Of a stretch of DNA of 64,000 nucleotides, positions 8,282 through 17,279 are shown piece by piece. The position numbers and the translations under genes were made by a program. The notes below the pieces were generated by a model. It saw nothing but the letters and a program-made list of their open reading frames with translations, had not been told where the DNA came from and did no database searches. Source of the stretch: Candidatus Roseilinea mizusawaensis (GTDB lineage Bacteria; Chloroflexota; Anaerolineae; J036; Brachytrichaceae); assembly GCA_016841965.1 (NCBI GenBank), contig JAEANN010000054.1, forward strand, positions 186,001 to 250,000, in the 5' to 3' direction. The number at the start of each line of letters is the position of its first letter. Position 1 is the first letter of the stretch.

Positions 8282-8746
8282 ATGGAGTCTACACTCAAAC
8301 AACAGATACAAACCGACTTGAAGCTCGCCATGCGGGAGAACGATGAGCGTCGCAAGGTGGCTATCCGGCAAGTGATTGCCTTGATCAAGAACGCAGAGGT
8401 TGAGGCGCGCGCAGATGGGCGTGGCGGGGTGCTCAGCGACGCGGATATCCTGGCCTTGATCCGCCGCGAAATCAAACAGCACGAGGAATCGCTGCTGGAG
8501 GCGCGCAACGCCGGCCGCAAAGACCTGGAAGCGGAACAGGCTGCTGAACTGGAAATTCTGCGCAGCTATCTGCCTCGGCAAATGAGCCGCGAAGAGATTG
8601 CCGAAGTCGCCAGGCAGGTCATTGCGGAGGTGGGCGCAACATCGCTGAAACAACAGGGCGATGTGATGAAAGTGTTGCTGCCCCGGATCAAAGATCGCGC
8701 AGATGGCCGGCTGGTGAGCGAGATCGTACGCGACTTGCTCAAGTAG
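8282..8746 (+). CDS. GatB/YqeY domain protein
   Basis: This 154-residue helical protein is homologous to the tail domain of GatB, which binds tRNA in the amidotransferase. It matches YqeY in length and in motifs: LKLAMRENDERRKVAIRQVI near the start, a central IRREIKQHEESLLEA, and LPRQMSREEI with a C-terminal GDVMKVLLPRIKDRADGRLV. The role of free-standing YqeY is not firmly known; a link to tRNA amidation is plausible. AAGGAAA precedes the ATG at 8282. Confidence 0.93.
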   Translation: MESTLKQQIQTDLKLAMRENDERRKVAIRQVIALIKNAEVEARADGRGGVLSDADILALIRREIKQHEESLLEARNAGRKDLEAEQAAELEILRSYLPRQMSREEIAEVARQVIAEVGATSLKQQGDVMKVLLPRIKDRADGRLVSEIVRDLLK

Positions 8747-8783
8747 CTGCACAACGGCAAGGGGGAGGAGAGGAGTTTCGATT

Positions 8784-10967
8784 TTGAGGATTAAGCACAG
8801 GCCAGCCATCGTCTCACCGTCAAAGCGCACGACGCTCGCGCTGATCGGCACGGCAGTGTTTGCGTTCGCCGGCATCGTCGCAGCACAACTGTCGCGCTAT
8901 TACGCTACCGGCAACGTCACGATGACCGCCGGCCATGTGGCGTCGCGCGACATTCGCGCCCCGCGCCAGATCACCTACATCAGCGATATCGAAACGAGCC
9001 GCCAGCGTGACTTGGCGGCCGCCTCGGTGGCGCCGATCTTCTCCCCGCCCGATGCGCAGATCGCCCGCCAGCAATTGAGGGCAATGCGCGAGGTGCTGAA
9101 TGACATCGCTGCGATTCGCAGCGACCCAGCCCTGAATGTGACTGAGAAAATCGCTCGCCTGACCAGTCTGCCGGATCTACCCCTGGACTCGGCCACGGCT
9201 GAACGGATTCTGGGCATCAATGATTCGCGCTGGACGCGCGTAGACGCGCACGTCGCAGCGTTGCTGGACGAAGTGTTGCGTTCGCCTATTAAGCCTGACG
9301 ATCTCAACACCATCAGGGCGTCTCTGCCCATACGAATCAGCCTAGAGTTCAGCATTGAAGAGGCGGCGGTCATTGTGGCGCTGGCCGCGCCTATGCTGGC
9401 GCCCAACACCAACTATGACGCGGCAGCCACCGAAGCAGCGCGCCAGATCGCGCGCGAAGCCGTGCAGCCGATTGAGCGCAGATATGAAGCCAATCAGATC
9501 ATCGTGCGCAGCGGCCAGGTGATGAGCGCCCTGGATGTGGAGGCGCTGCAGAAGCTGAACCTGAGCCGGCCCAATCTCACTTGGCCAGATGTGGTCAGCG
9601 CGCTCGTGTTGAGCGCGCTTGCAGTCGCCCTGATCGGTGGCGCCATGCTGCACGGGCCTGACAACGCTCTCACGCGGCGCCCACAGCGCACCGTGCTCAG
9701 CGTGGCCTTGTTTGTTGCCGCGCTGTTTCTGGCCCGCTTGCTGCTGCCCGGCCACAACTTGCTGCTCTACCTTGCCCCCCTGGGGGCAATCAGCATAGCC
9801 ATCGCGAGCTGGTCCGGCGTATTGGCCGGCATCACCAGCGCCATCGTGTTGGGCGGACTGACGGCGATCCCGCTCGACCAGCCGTTTGAGCTGGGCAGCT
9901 ATTACATTGCCGGCGGTGTCATAGCCTGCCTGGTACTGCAGCGCGGCGAACGCATCAGCGACTACTTCAGGGCCGGCCTGGCCATGGCAGTCATTCAAGC
10001 CGCGGTTGTGCTCGCCTTTCACAGCAATCGGATTGTTGATGATGGAAGCGCGGCGCAAGTTGGCTATGTGCTCGTCGCTGCACTGGCCAATGGCCTGCTG
10101 TCGGCAGCAATCGCCCCTGCCCTGCTCTACGTGAGCGGGATTTTGTTCGACATCATCACGCCAATCCAGCTCGTCGAGTTGTCCAGGCCCTCCCACCCGC
10201 TTCTGCAGCAACTGCTGACACGCGCTCCCGGCACTTATCACCACAGCCTGATGGTGGCCAACCTGGCTGAACAAGCCGCCGAACGTATCGGCGCCGACTC
10301 GCTGTTGACACGTGTCGGCGCGTACTATCACGACATTGGCAAGTCGCTGCACCCATATTTCTTCATCGAGAACCAGGTGGACACTGACAACGTGCACGAC
10401 CAGCTCGACCCACAAACCAGCTCGCGCATCTTGCAGAACCATGTGAAGGACGGACTTGAACTGGCCAAGCGATTCCACCTGCCCGGTCGTATTCGCGCCT
10501 TCATCACAGAGCACCACGGCACCACGAAAACCGGCTATCAGTACGCGCGGGCAGCGCAAGCCAACGGCGAGCCGGTGGACGAAACCCGTTTCCGCTATTC
10601 TGGCCCCCGGCCACAATCGCGCGAAACAGCGCTGGTCATGCTGGCAGATAGCTGCGAGGCGGCCATCCGCGCGCGTAAACCGACTGCACCCGAAGAAACC
10701 GAGGCCATTCTGCGCAAAGTCATCAGCGAACGGCTGACCGATCACCAACTGGACGATGTCAACCTGACACTGCGAGACCTTGAGATCGTGCAGCAATCTT
10801 TTCTCGAAACATTGCGGGGGGCGTACCATCCCCGCATCGACTACCCCGAAGCGAATCGCAAGGCTGCGCCGGCATCGCGGCCGGCTCCGCCCCTGACGAC
10901 TATGACTCAGGAATCCATCGCGGATGTGGCGCTACCATCACCGCGTGAACAAGCGTTGCGACCATGA
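8784..10967 (+). CDS. 7TM-HD cyclic-di-AMP phosphodiesterase (PgpH/YqfF-like)
   Basis: PgpH-type enzymes are membrane proteins that hydrolyse cyclic-di-AMP. The 727-residue protein begins with TTG at 8784 behind GGAGGAGAGGAG. One N-terminal membrane helix leads to an extracellular 7TMR-HDED domain (about residues 40-265), then about seven membrane helices (270-470), then a cytoplasmic HD domain with PGTYHHSLMVANLAEQAA, the metal motif YYHDIGKSLHPYFFIENQ and ITEHHGT. All metal ligands appear present. It overlaps ybeY by four bases, the usual pgpH-ybeY arrangement, which supports the call. Confidence 0.93.
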   Translation: MRIKHRPAIVSPSKRTTLALIGTAVFAFAGIVAAQLSRYYATGNVTMTAGHVASRDIRAPRQITYISDIETSRQRDLAAASVAPIFSPPDAQIARQQLRAMREVLNDIAAIRSDPALNVTEKIARLTSLPDLPLDSATAERILGINDSRWTRVDAHVAALLDEVLRSPIKPDDLNTIRASLPIRISLEFSIEEAAVIVALAAPMLAPNTNYDAAATEAARQIAREAVQPIERRYEANQIIVRSGQVMSALDVEALQKLNLSRPNLTWPDVVSALVLSALAVALIGGAMLHGPDNALTRRPQRTVLSVALFVAALFLARLLLPGHNLLLYLAPLGAISIAIASWSGVLAGITSAIVLGGLTAIPLDQPFELGSYYIAGGVIACLVLQRGERISDYFRAGLAMAVIQAAVVLAFHSNRIVDDGSAAQVGYVLVAALANGLLSAAIAPALLYVSGILFDIITPIQLVELSRPSHPLLQQLLTRAPGTYHHSLMVANLAEQAAERIGADSLLTRVGAYYHDIGKSLHPYFFIENQVDTDNVHDQLDPQTSSRILQNHVKDGLELAKRFHLPGRIRAFITEHHGTTKTGYQYARAAQANGEPVDETRFRYSGPRPQSRETALVMLADSCEAAIRARKPTAPEETEAILRKVISERLTDHQLDDVNLTLRDLEIVQQSFLETLRGAYHPRIDYPEANRKAAPASRPAPPLTTMTQESIADVALPSPREQALRP

Positions 10968-11479
10968 CACAGGCCGGCCGCCTTATCACAGTGCGCTGTC
11001 GGGCCAGATACCGCCGCAATGGACGACTAAGCCTGGCCCGCCGTGCCGCGCTGGCTGCCATCACGCAAACGCGCGTGACCGAGCCAGTGGCGCTTTCCAT
11101 TGTCCTCGCCGACGACGCCACACTCCACCAACTCAACCGGCGTTTTCGCGGCATCGATGCGCCGACTGATGTGCTCTCTTTCGGCGGTGACGGCTTTCGT
11201 GAGGGGCGGCGCCGGCGGCCTTCCCCGGTCACGCCTGCATCACAGGCTGGCGAGCCGGCCTACATCGGCGACATTGCCATCTCGATGGAGCGTTGCGCCG
11301 AACAAGCTCGCCGGGGTGGGCATTCGGAGGATGCTGAGCTGGCGCTGCTGGTGGCGCATGGGGTGTTGCACCTGTTGGGTTATGACCACGACACGCCGGC
11401 CCGCAAGTCCCGCATGTGGCAGGCCCAGGCTGCTGCCCTGGCCTTGCTGAGTCTGACAGTCACCCCGCTTGAAGACTGA
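10964..11479 (+). CDS. ybeY: Endoribonuclease YbeY
   Basis: YbeY is a metal-dependent RNase used in 16S rRNA 3' maturation and ribosome quality control. The 171-residue protein has the zinc motif HGVLHLLGYDHD (HxxxHxxxxxH) near residues 131-142 and the earlier LNRRFRGIDAPTDVLSF. A variable insert of about 20 residues, rich in Arg and Pro, separates these two parts near residues 75-95. It overlaps the stop codon of the upstream phosphodiesterase (ATGA), so translation is probably coupled. Confidence 0.95.
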   Translation: MTQAGRLITVRCRARYRRNGRLSLARRAALAAITQTRVTEPVALSIVLADDATLHQLNRRFRGIDAPTDVLSFGGDGFREGRRRRPSPVTPASQAGEPAYIGDIAISMERCAEQARRGGHSEDAELALLVAHGVLHLLGYDHDTPARKSRMWQAQAAALALLSLTVTPLED

Positions 11480-11505
11480 TCCTCCGTGCTCTAGAGTTCC
11501 CACTC

Positions 11506-11550
11506 AAAAGTATGCAGGCGCAGCCTCATGAAAAGGCTGCGCCTGCATAC
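11506..11550 (-). terminator. Strong terminator between ybeY and the large surface protein
   Basis: A perfect 17-bp inverted repeat (11510-11526 and 11534-11550) has a 7-base loop. On the minus strand it is followed by CTTTT, so it best terminates the large surface-protein gene, which ends at 11571. It also sits 30 bp after ybeY and may act on both strands. Confidence 0.85.
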
Positions 11551-11570
11551 AAGCGGTGCAGATCGGACGC

Positions 11571-14500
11571 TTACTTATATGCGACAGGCATGAAGACCTT
11601 ATACGCCACGACATTCACCGTGCTGCTCAGGTCAATGCCGGTGTCGGCGTTGTCCACGTACACCTTGGGCTGATTGAGCACTTGCCCCTCCAGAATTTGC
11701 GCCTGCACGACATAGCTCAGCGTGTGTGATGCCCCACCCGGCAGGTTGCCGGCCCACGTCACTGCGTTCAGCACCGCGCGCGGTCCGAACGGCGTCGCCG
11801 GCCCACCTTCACCCGACAACAACACCACGCTGCTACCAGAGTAGTTGCCGCCGCTGGCCGAGCCGGCCACGTAGGTCGTGCCGCTGGGGATCGGCGCATA
11901 GATCAGTACGTTGTTGAGCTGTCCGGCGCCGGTGTTGGTGACCTGCACCGTGTAGGTGATCAGATTGCCCTTGCGCACCACGCCGAAGGTCTGCGTCAGC
12001 GTGCCCAGCGTGCCCGTCAGCGGCGCCGTGGCCGCCGGCGGGTTGGTGTAGGTGGCCGGCGCCTGTGCGAAGCCCACCCCGCTGACCACCGCGAACACGT
12101 TCTCAATCGCCGGCGTCAGCGAAGTCAGGGTCGCTGTGACTTGGCCGGCCGCGTTCGTCGCGCCGCCGGTCGGGCTGAAGCTGCCCACGCCGGCGAAGAA
12201 GCTCACGCTCACGCCCGGCACAGGGTTGCCGTATTGGTCGGTCACCGTGGCCACGGCCACGCTCTGGCTGATGCCGTTGGCGTAGATGAGGGCCGGCGTC
12301 AGGCTCAGGCTGACGGTGTACGGCGCGCCCGGCGTGAACGTCACCAGCGCGGTGGCATTCAGGCTGCCCACCGTCGCCGTCACCGTCGCCACGCCGGATG
12401 TGGTCGAGTTGAGCGTGTTCACCACCTGGCCGGCGCCGGTGTTCAGCGTGGCGCTACCCAGCGCGCCCAGCGTGGTGACAAAGCTCACCGCCGTGCCATC
12501 GGCCACCGCGTTGCCATACTGGTCGGTCACCGTCGCCGTCAGCGTGCTGCTGTTGCCCACAGCAAGCGTCGTCGGGGCGGCCACCAGCGTCACCGTGTAC
12601 GGCGCGCCCGGTGTGAACGTCACCAGCGCGGTGGCGTTCAAGCTGCCCACCGTCGCCGTCACCGTCGCCACGCCGGATGTGGTCGAGTTGAGCGTGTTCA
12701 CCACCTGGCCGGCGGTGGTGTTCAGCGTGGCGCTGCCCAGCGCGCCCAGCGTGGTGGCGAAGCTCACCACCGTGCCATCGGCCACCGCGTTGCCATACTG
12801 GTCGGTCACCGTCGCCGTCAGCGTGCTGCTGTTGCCCACAACAAGCGTCGTCGGGGCGGCCACCAGCGTCACCGTATACGGCGCGCCCGGCGTGAAGGTC
12901 ACCAGCGCGGTGGCGTTCAGGCTATCCACCGTCGCCGTCACCGTCGCCACGCCGGCGATGTTGCTCGACACCGTCGCGGTCGCCACGCCGCCGAGGGTGG
13001 TCGCGGTGACGGGCGACACGCTGCCCAGGCTGGTGGTGAAGGTCACCACCGTCCCATCGGAGGCCGGATCGCCGTTGGCAATCTGCACGGTGGCCGTCAA
13101 CGTCGCGCTGTTGCCGACCGGCAGGCTGGTCGGGTCGGCGCTGAGCGTGATCGTGGTGGGCAGGGCCGCCTCGAAGTCATAGAGCGTGATCTGATCGCCC
13201 ACGCCCACGCGCAGGCCGTCGGCGTAGCCGGCGCCGGTCGAGCTACCGCCGCCCACGCGGATGCCGATGAAGCCCAACGGGGCGCCAAGCAGATTGTCGG
13301 GATGGATCGCGGCGTTGGGATAGGCGGCGATCAAGTCCGTGAAAGTACAAGTATTGCTCAACGAATTGCAGGCTGTGGCCCCAGATAGCGTGGTGTACCA
13401 GCGCGGCGTCGGGTCGTTGCGCGCATCCACGATGTGCCATGTGTCCGGCGCTAGGCTGCTGTCCGGCGAGTACACCAGCCGGCCGCGGAAGCCGGTGTTG
13501 CCGTCGGTCACGTCGTCGTCCCAGCCGATGTTGATGTAGGGCGTCTGCCCGTTGCTGGCCGGGAAGCGCAGACGATACTCGAAGGCCGTGATGTCGCGCA
13601 GCAAGGCGCCGGTGAAGATCGGCGCGGCGTACATGTGTCGCCAGGTTACATCGGTGAGCACGAAGCGCGCGCTGGCTTCGCCCAGCGTGGGGGCCGGCGG
13701 GGGCAGCACAATGTCGAACGGGATCGGGAAGACGCCGGGGCCAACCGTCTCGGTGATGTACCCCCAGCCGTTGGTCAGCACCGGCGTGACGGTGATCACG
13801 GTCGTAACCGGCGTGATGGTGTTGGTGAAGGTGCAGGTCACGGCGCCGCTCAACGTCAGGCCGATGGCGCTGCCGCCTGTGTCGCCGGTCGAACAGGCGG
13901 ATGCAGCGACGTAGCCGAGCTTGGCGGTCTCGCTGATCAACGTCGGGCCTAGGTCGAGGCCGCTGAGGGTGGCCACGCCGCCGGCAGCGGGCAAGGTGAA
14001 GGCCAGCGTGCCGGTGGACAGGGTTACAGTAAACTGCCAGCTTGTGGTGGGCGTGATCGGCCCGCTGACGATCTTCTCGATCACGAGCGTTGCGCCGGCG
14101 CAGGGGCCGTTCAAGTCGTTGCTCAGCAACCACGGGTTGTAGTCCACGTTGGCCGAGACGCTATCGCCGCTGCCGGGGCCAACGCCGGACGGGCCGCTGG
14201 CGGCGCCGTACCAGTTACACTCAGCCAACACCTGGGCGGTGCTCTGGTTATAGACGCCGGCAGTATTGCTGACGATGGCGTTGCGCGCCAGGTTCAGCCC
14301 CGGCTGGCTACCGAGGAAGACCACCCCCGTGATGTTTTGGGCAAATGTGTTGAGCGTGGCAGTGAGCGGCGTGGGCGCAGTGCCGTTCTCGAAGCTCAAG
14401 CCGGCGCCGTTGCTCAACACATGATTGGCAGAGACGGTAGTGGTCACATATTGGACGAAGATGCCTGCGTCGGCAGCATTGGAGATGATATTGCCGGCGA

Positions 14501-16802
14501 TCAGCCCATCGGACGCGCTGCTGAGATGAACGCCGCGTTGGCCGCCCAGCACGGTGTTGGTCAGGGCGTGAAGCGCACCGATGCCATGCGCATAGATGCC
14601 GCGCTGGGCATGGCCCTGGATGGTGTTCGAGATCACCTGCGCCGTGCCCAGGCTGGTCGCCTCGATGCCTTCCTGGCCGCCCAGCACGGTGTTGGCCAGC
14701 GCGTCAAGCGTGGACATGCTGTAGCCATAGACGCCTGGCCCGGTGTGCCCTTGGATCGTATTCGAGAGCACGTGTGCGGCGTTCATGTTGCCCACCGCGA
14801 TGCCGGCTGCGCCGCCTTGTGCGTCGAGGGCATTGCCCGCAACCATAGCAGTGTTCACCGAGTCCACATACACGCCCCAACCGCCATAGCGCTCGATCTG
14901 GTTATTGGTCACGGTGATCACGCCGAGGTTTGTCGCGCTGATGCCGTGCGCATGGCTGATGATGATATTGCCATCCAGCCGGAGATCCGTGCCGCCGCTT
15001 AAGAAGAGGCCCACGCCTGGGCTGTCGCTAATCGTGTTGTGGGTGATCGTGACGTTGCTGCCAGGCGAGACCCGAACCGCCCCGCCGGTGGACGAGACCC
15101 CTTCGACCAGGTTACCTGCGATCACCAGATCGGTGTCCCCTGCCCCGGCCCCGATGAAAATGCCCTCGCCCCCGGTTTGCTTGACCGTGTTGTTGATGAT
15201 CTGGTTGCCGACGCCGGGCAACGAAGCATTGATAATCTGAATGCCGCGATCGGTGGGATGATTCAGGGCCACGTTGCCGGTGATCAAGTTGCCGCTGTTG
15301 TTGAGGGCCGGCGAGGAAATCAGCGGGGGCGCATCGGGCGCGAAGTAGATCGCATAGGACGCATTGTTCTCGATGAGATTGTTCGCCAGCACGTTGTTGT
15401 CCGCGCCGGCCATGCGCACGCCGGCGATGCCGTAGCGCATCTGATTGCCGATGATCTGGTTCTGGTCGGCGAAGATGCCCACCACCGCATAGCCACTGGC
15501 GGTGAACACGTTGCCGCTGACCAGCACGTTGGTGATCGGCGTGAGCGCGCCGCCGCTCATGCCCACGCCGACGCTGGTGAGGACGTTGGTCAGCGTGAGC
15601 ACGTTGTTTTGGATCACGTGGCTGTGCCCGCCGAGCAGCGCCACGCCTTGGGCGAAGTTGCTGATGTGCACGTTGCTCACCGTCAGGCCGGTCACGCCGA
15701 AGGTGGTGGTGATGCCCACGTCGCTGCCCGTGCCGACGATGGAAGTGTTGCTGACAGTGACGTTGCTCTGCGACACCACCACGCCCGGCGAAAGCGACTG
15801 GATCACGGTTTGGCCGGGGCCGGCGCCGATGATGGCGACCGGCTTTGTGACCGTGATCGTGCCGGTGTACACGCCGGCCGTCACGCTGATGGTGTGGCCG
15901 GCTTGGGTGGCCGGGTCGTCAATGGCCGGCTGGATGCTCAGATAGCCGCGCCCGGTGTCCAGATTGAGCACGCGCCCGCGGTAGTACTTGATGCCGTTGA
16001 AGAACAGGTCAGAGCCAGAACCGCTGCCGGCATTAGCGTTGAAGAGGCGCAGCTTGGCGATCGGCCCTGGATAGTTGCGCAACGCGCCGCTGACGGTGGC
16101 GCCGGCGCTATCCACCAGCCGCGTCAGGGTGGCCTGGTATGTCGTGGCGGTGGTCAGCGTGATGACGACGCGCACCCCTTCGCGGGTGAAAGCGACGCCG
16201 GAGAGGGTCGGCGTATCGCCGTGCACGGTGTATTGCATGGCGCCCCCGACAAAGTAAACCTCCAGCAAGTCTTGATCGGCGGCATTGCGCAGCGCGAAGC
16301 CGACCGTCCCGCCTGACTGCACGTCGCCGTTGTCCATGTAGATCTCGAACACGCTGCCGGGCGTGAACGGTTGAAGGAAGTCGCGCTGGGCGCTGGCCGT
16401 TTGCCCGCTGTTGGCATACAAGCCCCAGGCGCGATTGCCCGGCATTGTGTTCACGTCGCCGTCGGTATTGCTATCGCCCCCCATACCATTGTTGCCGGTC
16501 GAGTTGCCGACGAAGTGGCCATTCTGGGACGGATTGGGGCTAGTGGTGTTCAACGCCCACGGCCCCATGCCGAAGCCGCCGTTGTCGCCGGTTTGCCAGT
16601 TGCCAGGCGGGTCGTAGGTTGCATCACTGGCGGTGTCCTGGGCCGTTGGGGGTGGGAGCTGGGCATGGGCGGTGCGCACACCCACAACCAGCGCCGCCAG
16701 GCTCAGCAGGCCGGCCATCACAATAACTCGTGCAGAAAGTTCCACTGCTCGCTTGTGCTGATGTTCTGAGCAACACGCATCACTCGATCTTGGCTTAAGC
16801 AT
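11571..16802 (-). CDS. Giant secreted beta-helix/Ig-repeat surface protein
   Basis: About 1743 residues. The ATG at 16802 is preferred over the one at 16820 because AGGGAGGAAGAG lies just before it. A signal peptide ends near VGVRTAHAQ. After an N-terminal jelly-roll-like part come many parallel beta-helix repeats (about residues 300-930, NosD/PbH1 style: NNxI and NTI turns), a prealbumin-like domain (TLVIEKIVSGPITPTTSWQF), a globular region, four invasin-type Ig repeats, and a DUF11-like domain near the end. Two Ig repeats are almost identical 279-bp units (from 12322, 12601 and 12880). It ends in YKVFMPVAYK, like the C-terminal tails I associate with Chloroflexota secreted proteins. Adhesion or cell-surface structure is inferred. 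The substrate is unknown. Confidence 0.85.
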   Translation of the reverse strand: MLKPRSSDACCSEHQHKRAVELSARVIVMAGLLSLAALVVGVRTAHAQLPPPTAQDTASDATYDPPGNWQTGDNGGFGMGPWALNTTSPNPSQNGHFVGNSTGNNGMGGDSNTDGDVNTMPGNRAWGLYANSGQTASAQRDFLQPFTPGSVFEIYMDNGDVQSGGTVGFALRNAADQDLLEVYFVGGAMQYTVHGDTPTLSGVAFTREGVRVVITLTTATTYQATLTRLVDSAGATVSGALRNYPGPIAKLRLFNANAGSGSGSDLFFNGIKYYRGRVLNLDTGRGYLSIQPAIDDPATQAGHTISVTAGVYTGTITVTKPVAIIGAGPGQTVIQSLSPGVVVSQSNVTVSNTSIVGTGSDVGITTTFGVTGLTVSNVHISNFAQGVALLGGHSHVIQNNVLTLTNVLTSVGVGMSGGALTPITNVLVSGNVFTASGYAVVGIFADQNQIIGNQMRYGIAGVRMAGADNNVLANNLIENNASYAIYFAPDAPPLISSPALNNSGNLITGNVALNHPTDRGIQIINASLPGVGNQIINNTVKQTGGEGIFIGAGAGDTDLVIAGNLVEGVSSTGGAVRVSPGSNVTITHNTISDSPGVGLFLSGGTDLRLDGNIIISHAHGISATNLGVITVTNNQIERYGGWGVYVDSVNTAMVAGNALDAQGGAAGIAVGNMNAAHVLSNTIQGHTGPGVYGYSMSTLDALANTVLGGQEGIEATSLGTAQVISNTIQGHAQRGIYAHGIGALHALTNTVLGGQRGVHLSSASDGLIAGNIISNAADAGIFVQYVTTTVSANHVLSNGAGLSFENGTAPTPLTATLNTFAQNITGVVFLGSQPGLNLARNAIVSNTAGVYNQSTAQVLAECNWYGAASGPSGVGPGSGDSVSANVDYNPWLLSNDLNGPCAGATLVIEKIVSGPITPTTSWQFTVTLSTGTLAFTLPAAGGVATLSGLDLGPTLISETAKLGYVAASACSTGDTGGSAIGLTLSGAVTCTFTNTITPVTTVITVTPVLTNGWGYITETVGPGVFPIPFDIVLPPPAPTLGEASARFVLTDVTWRHMYAAPIFTGALLRDITAFEYRLRFPASNGQTPYINIGWDDDVTDGNTGFRGRLVYSPDSSLAPDTWHIVDARNDPTPRWYTTLSGATACNSLSNTCTFTDLIAAYPNAAIHPDNLLGAPLGFIGIRVGGGSSTGAGYADGLRVGVGDQITLYDFEAALPTTITLSADPTSLPVGNSATLTATVQIANGDPASDGTVVTFTTSLGSVSPVTATTLGGVATATVSSNIAGVATVTATVDSLNATALVTFTPGAPYTVTLVAAPTTLVVGNSSTLTATVTDQYGNAVADGTVVSFATTLGALGSATLNTTAGQVVNTLNSTTSGVATVTATVGSLNATALVTFTPGAPYTVTLVAAPTTLAVGNSSTLTATVTDQYGNAVADGTAVSFVTTLGALGSATLNTGAGQVVNTLNSTTSGVATVTATVGSLNATALVTFTPGAPYTVSLSLTPALIYANGISQSVAVATVTDQYGNPVPGVSVSFFAGVGSFSPTGGATNAAGQVTATLTSLTPAIENVFAVVSGVGFAQAPATYTNPPAATAPLTGTLGTLTQTFGVVRKGNLITYTVQVTNTGAGQLNNVLIYAPIPSGTTYVAGSASGGNYSGSSVVLLSGEGGPATPFGPRAVLNAVTWAGNLPGGASHTLSYVVQAQILEGQVLNQPKVYVDNADTGIDLSSTVNVVAYKVFMPVAYK
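12322..12930. repeat. 279-bp tandem repeats encoding Ig-like domains
   Basis: The segment starting GGCGCGCCCGG(C/T)GTGAA recurs at 12322, 12601 and 12880, exactly 279 bp (93 codons) apart. The first two full units are nearly identical base for base, differing at a handful of positions. This points to recent duplication or gene conversion, and copy number may vary between strains. Confidence 0.85.
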
Positions 16803-16820
16803 ATGCTCTTCCTCCCTCAT

Positions 16821-17279
16821 AAAAGATGCACAGGATGTATAGAGAGATCTGCCGGGCGAAGCACAATCTCACCCCCAAATACACGGAGCGGCTGCCCAAC
16901 CCGGGCCATTCTAGCGAGAGCAGCCGATTTGTGAATACGGGTTTCCACGTAGCACTGTGATTTTGTGGAACGGCTGGTGCGTTTTGATAAGATCATCAAT
17001 CATTTTATGCCTTAAACGCAGCAATTAGACAACACGTTACACCAACTCGAGCTGGCTGGCCGTGGTCTTGCACATCAGGATCCAGACTCCAGCAAATTCA
17101 AGTTACAGGCCATACAAAGCTTGCCCTGTAGTTTAACTTCTCAGGTAGTATTAAGACACCGTGCTGGCATGCCAAATTGGCGACTCACTGCTGTATGCGA
17201 GGCTGATCGGACTGCTGATATAGAGGGTCATATCGTAACACCGATCGCCTGATCGGATATTGGCGAGATTGTTGTTGCT
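16821..17279. other. Divergent intergenic region, no gene seen
   Basis: This 459-bp gap lies between the leftward surface protein and the rightward sensor kinase and must hold both promoters. It is AT-richer than its surroundings. A small palindrome, CCGATC-GCCT-GATCGG, sits at 17241-17256, 24 bp before the kinase start, and could be an operator or a transcript hairpin. I see no RNA gene or coding frame. Confidence 0.5.

Noticed and set aside
9342-10829. Open frame of 495 codons on the minus strand across the 7TM-HD gene
   Set aside because: Full overlap with a well-supported phosphodiesterase; sequence has the His/Gln/Arg bias of antisense frames.
12300-12930. Repeated segments as a CRISPR array
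   Set aside because: The units are 279 bp, in frame and protein coding; no short repeat-spacer pattern exists in the window.
12141-13388. Long open frame on the plus strand (415 codons) opposite the surface-protein gene
   Set aside because: Composition is His/Arg/Gly-rich with no motif, and it is exactly antisense to the Ig repeats. It arises from high GC content and repeated codons of the real gene.
15039-16316. Second long open frame (425 codons) opposite the surface-protein gene
   Set aside because: Antisense of the beta-helix region; no domain, no ribosome-binding site.
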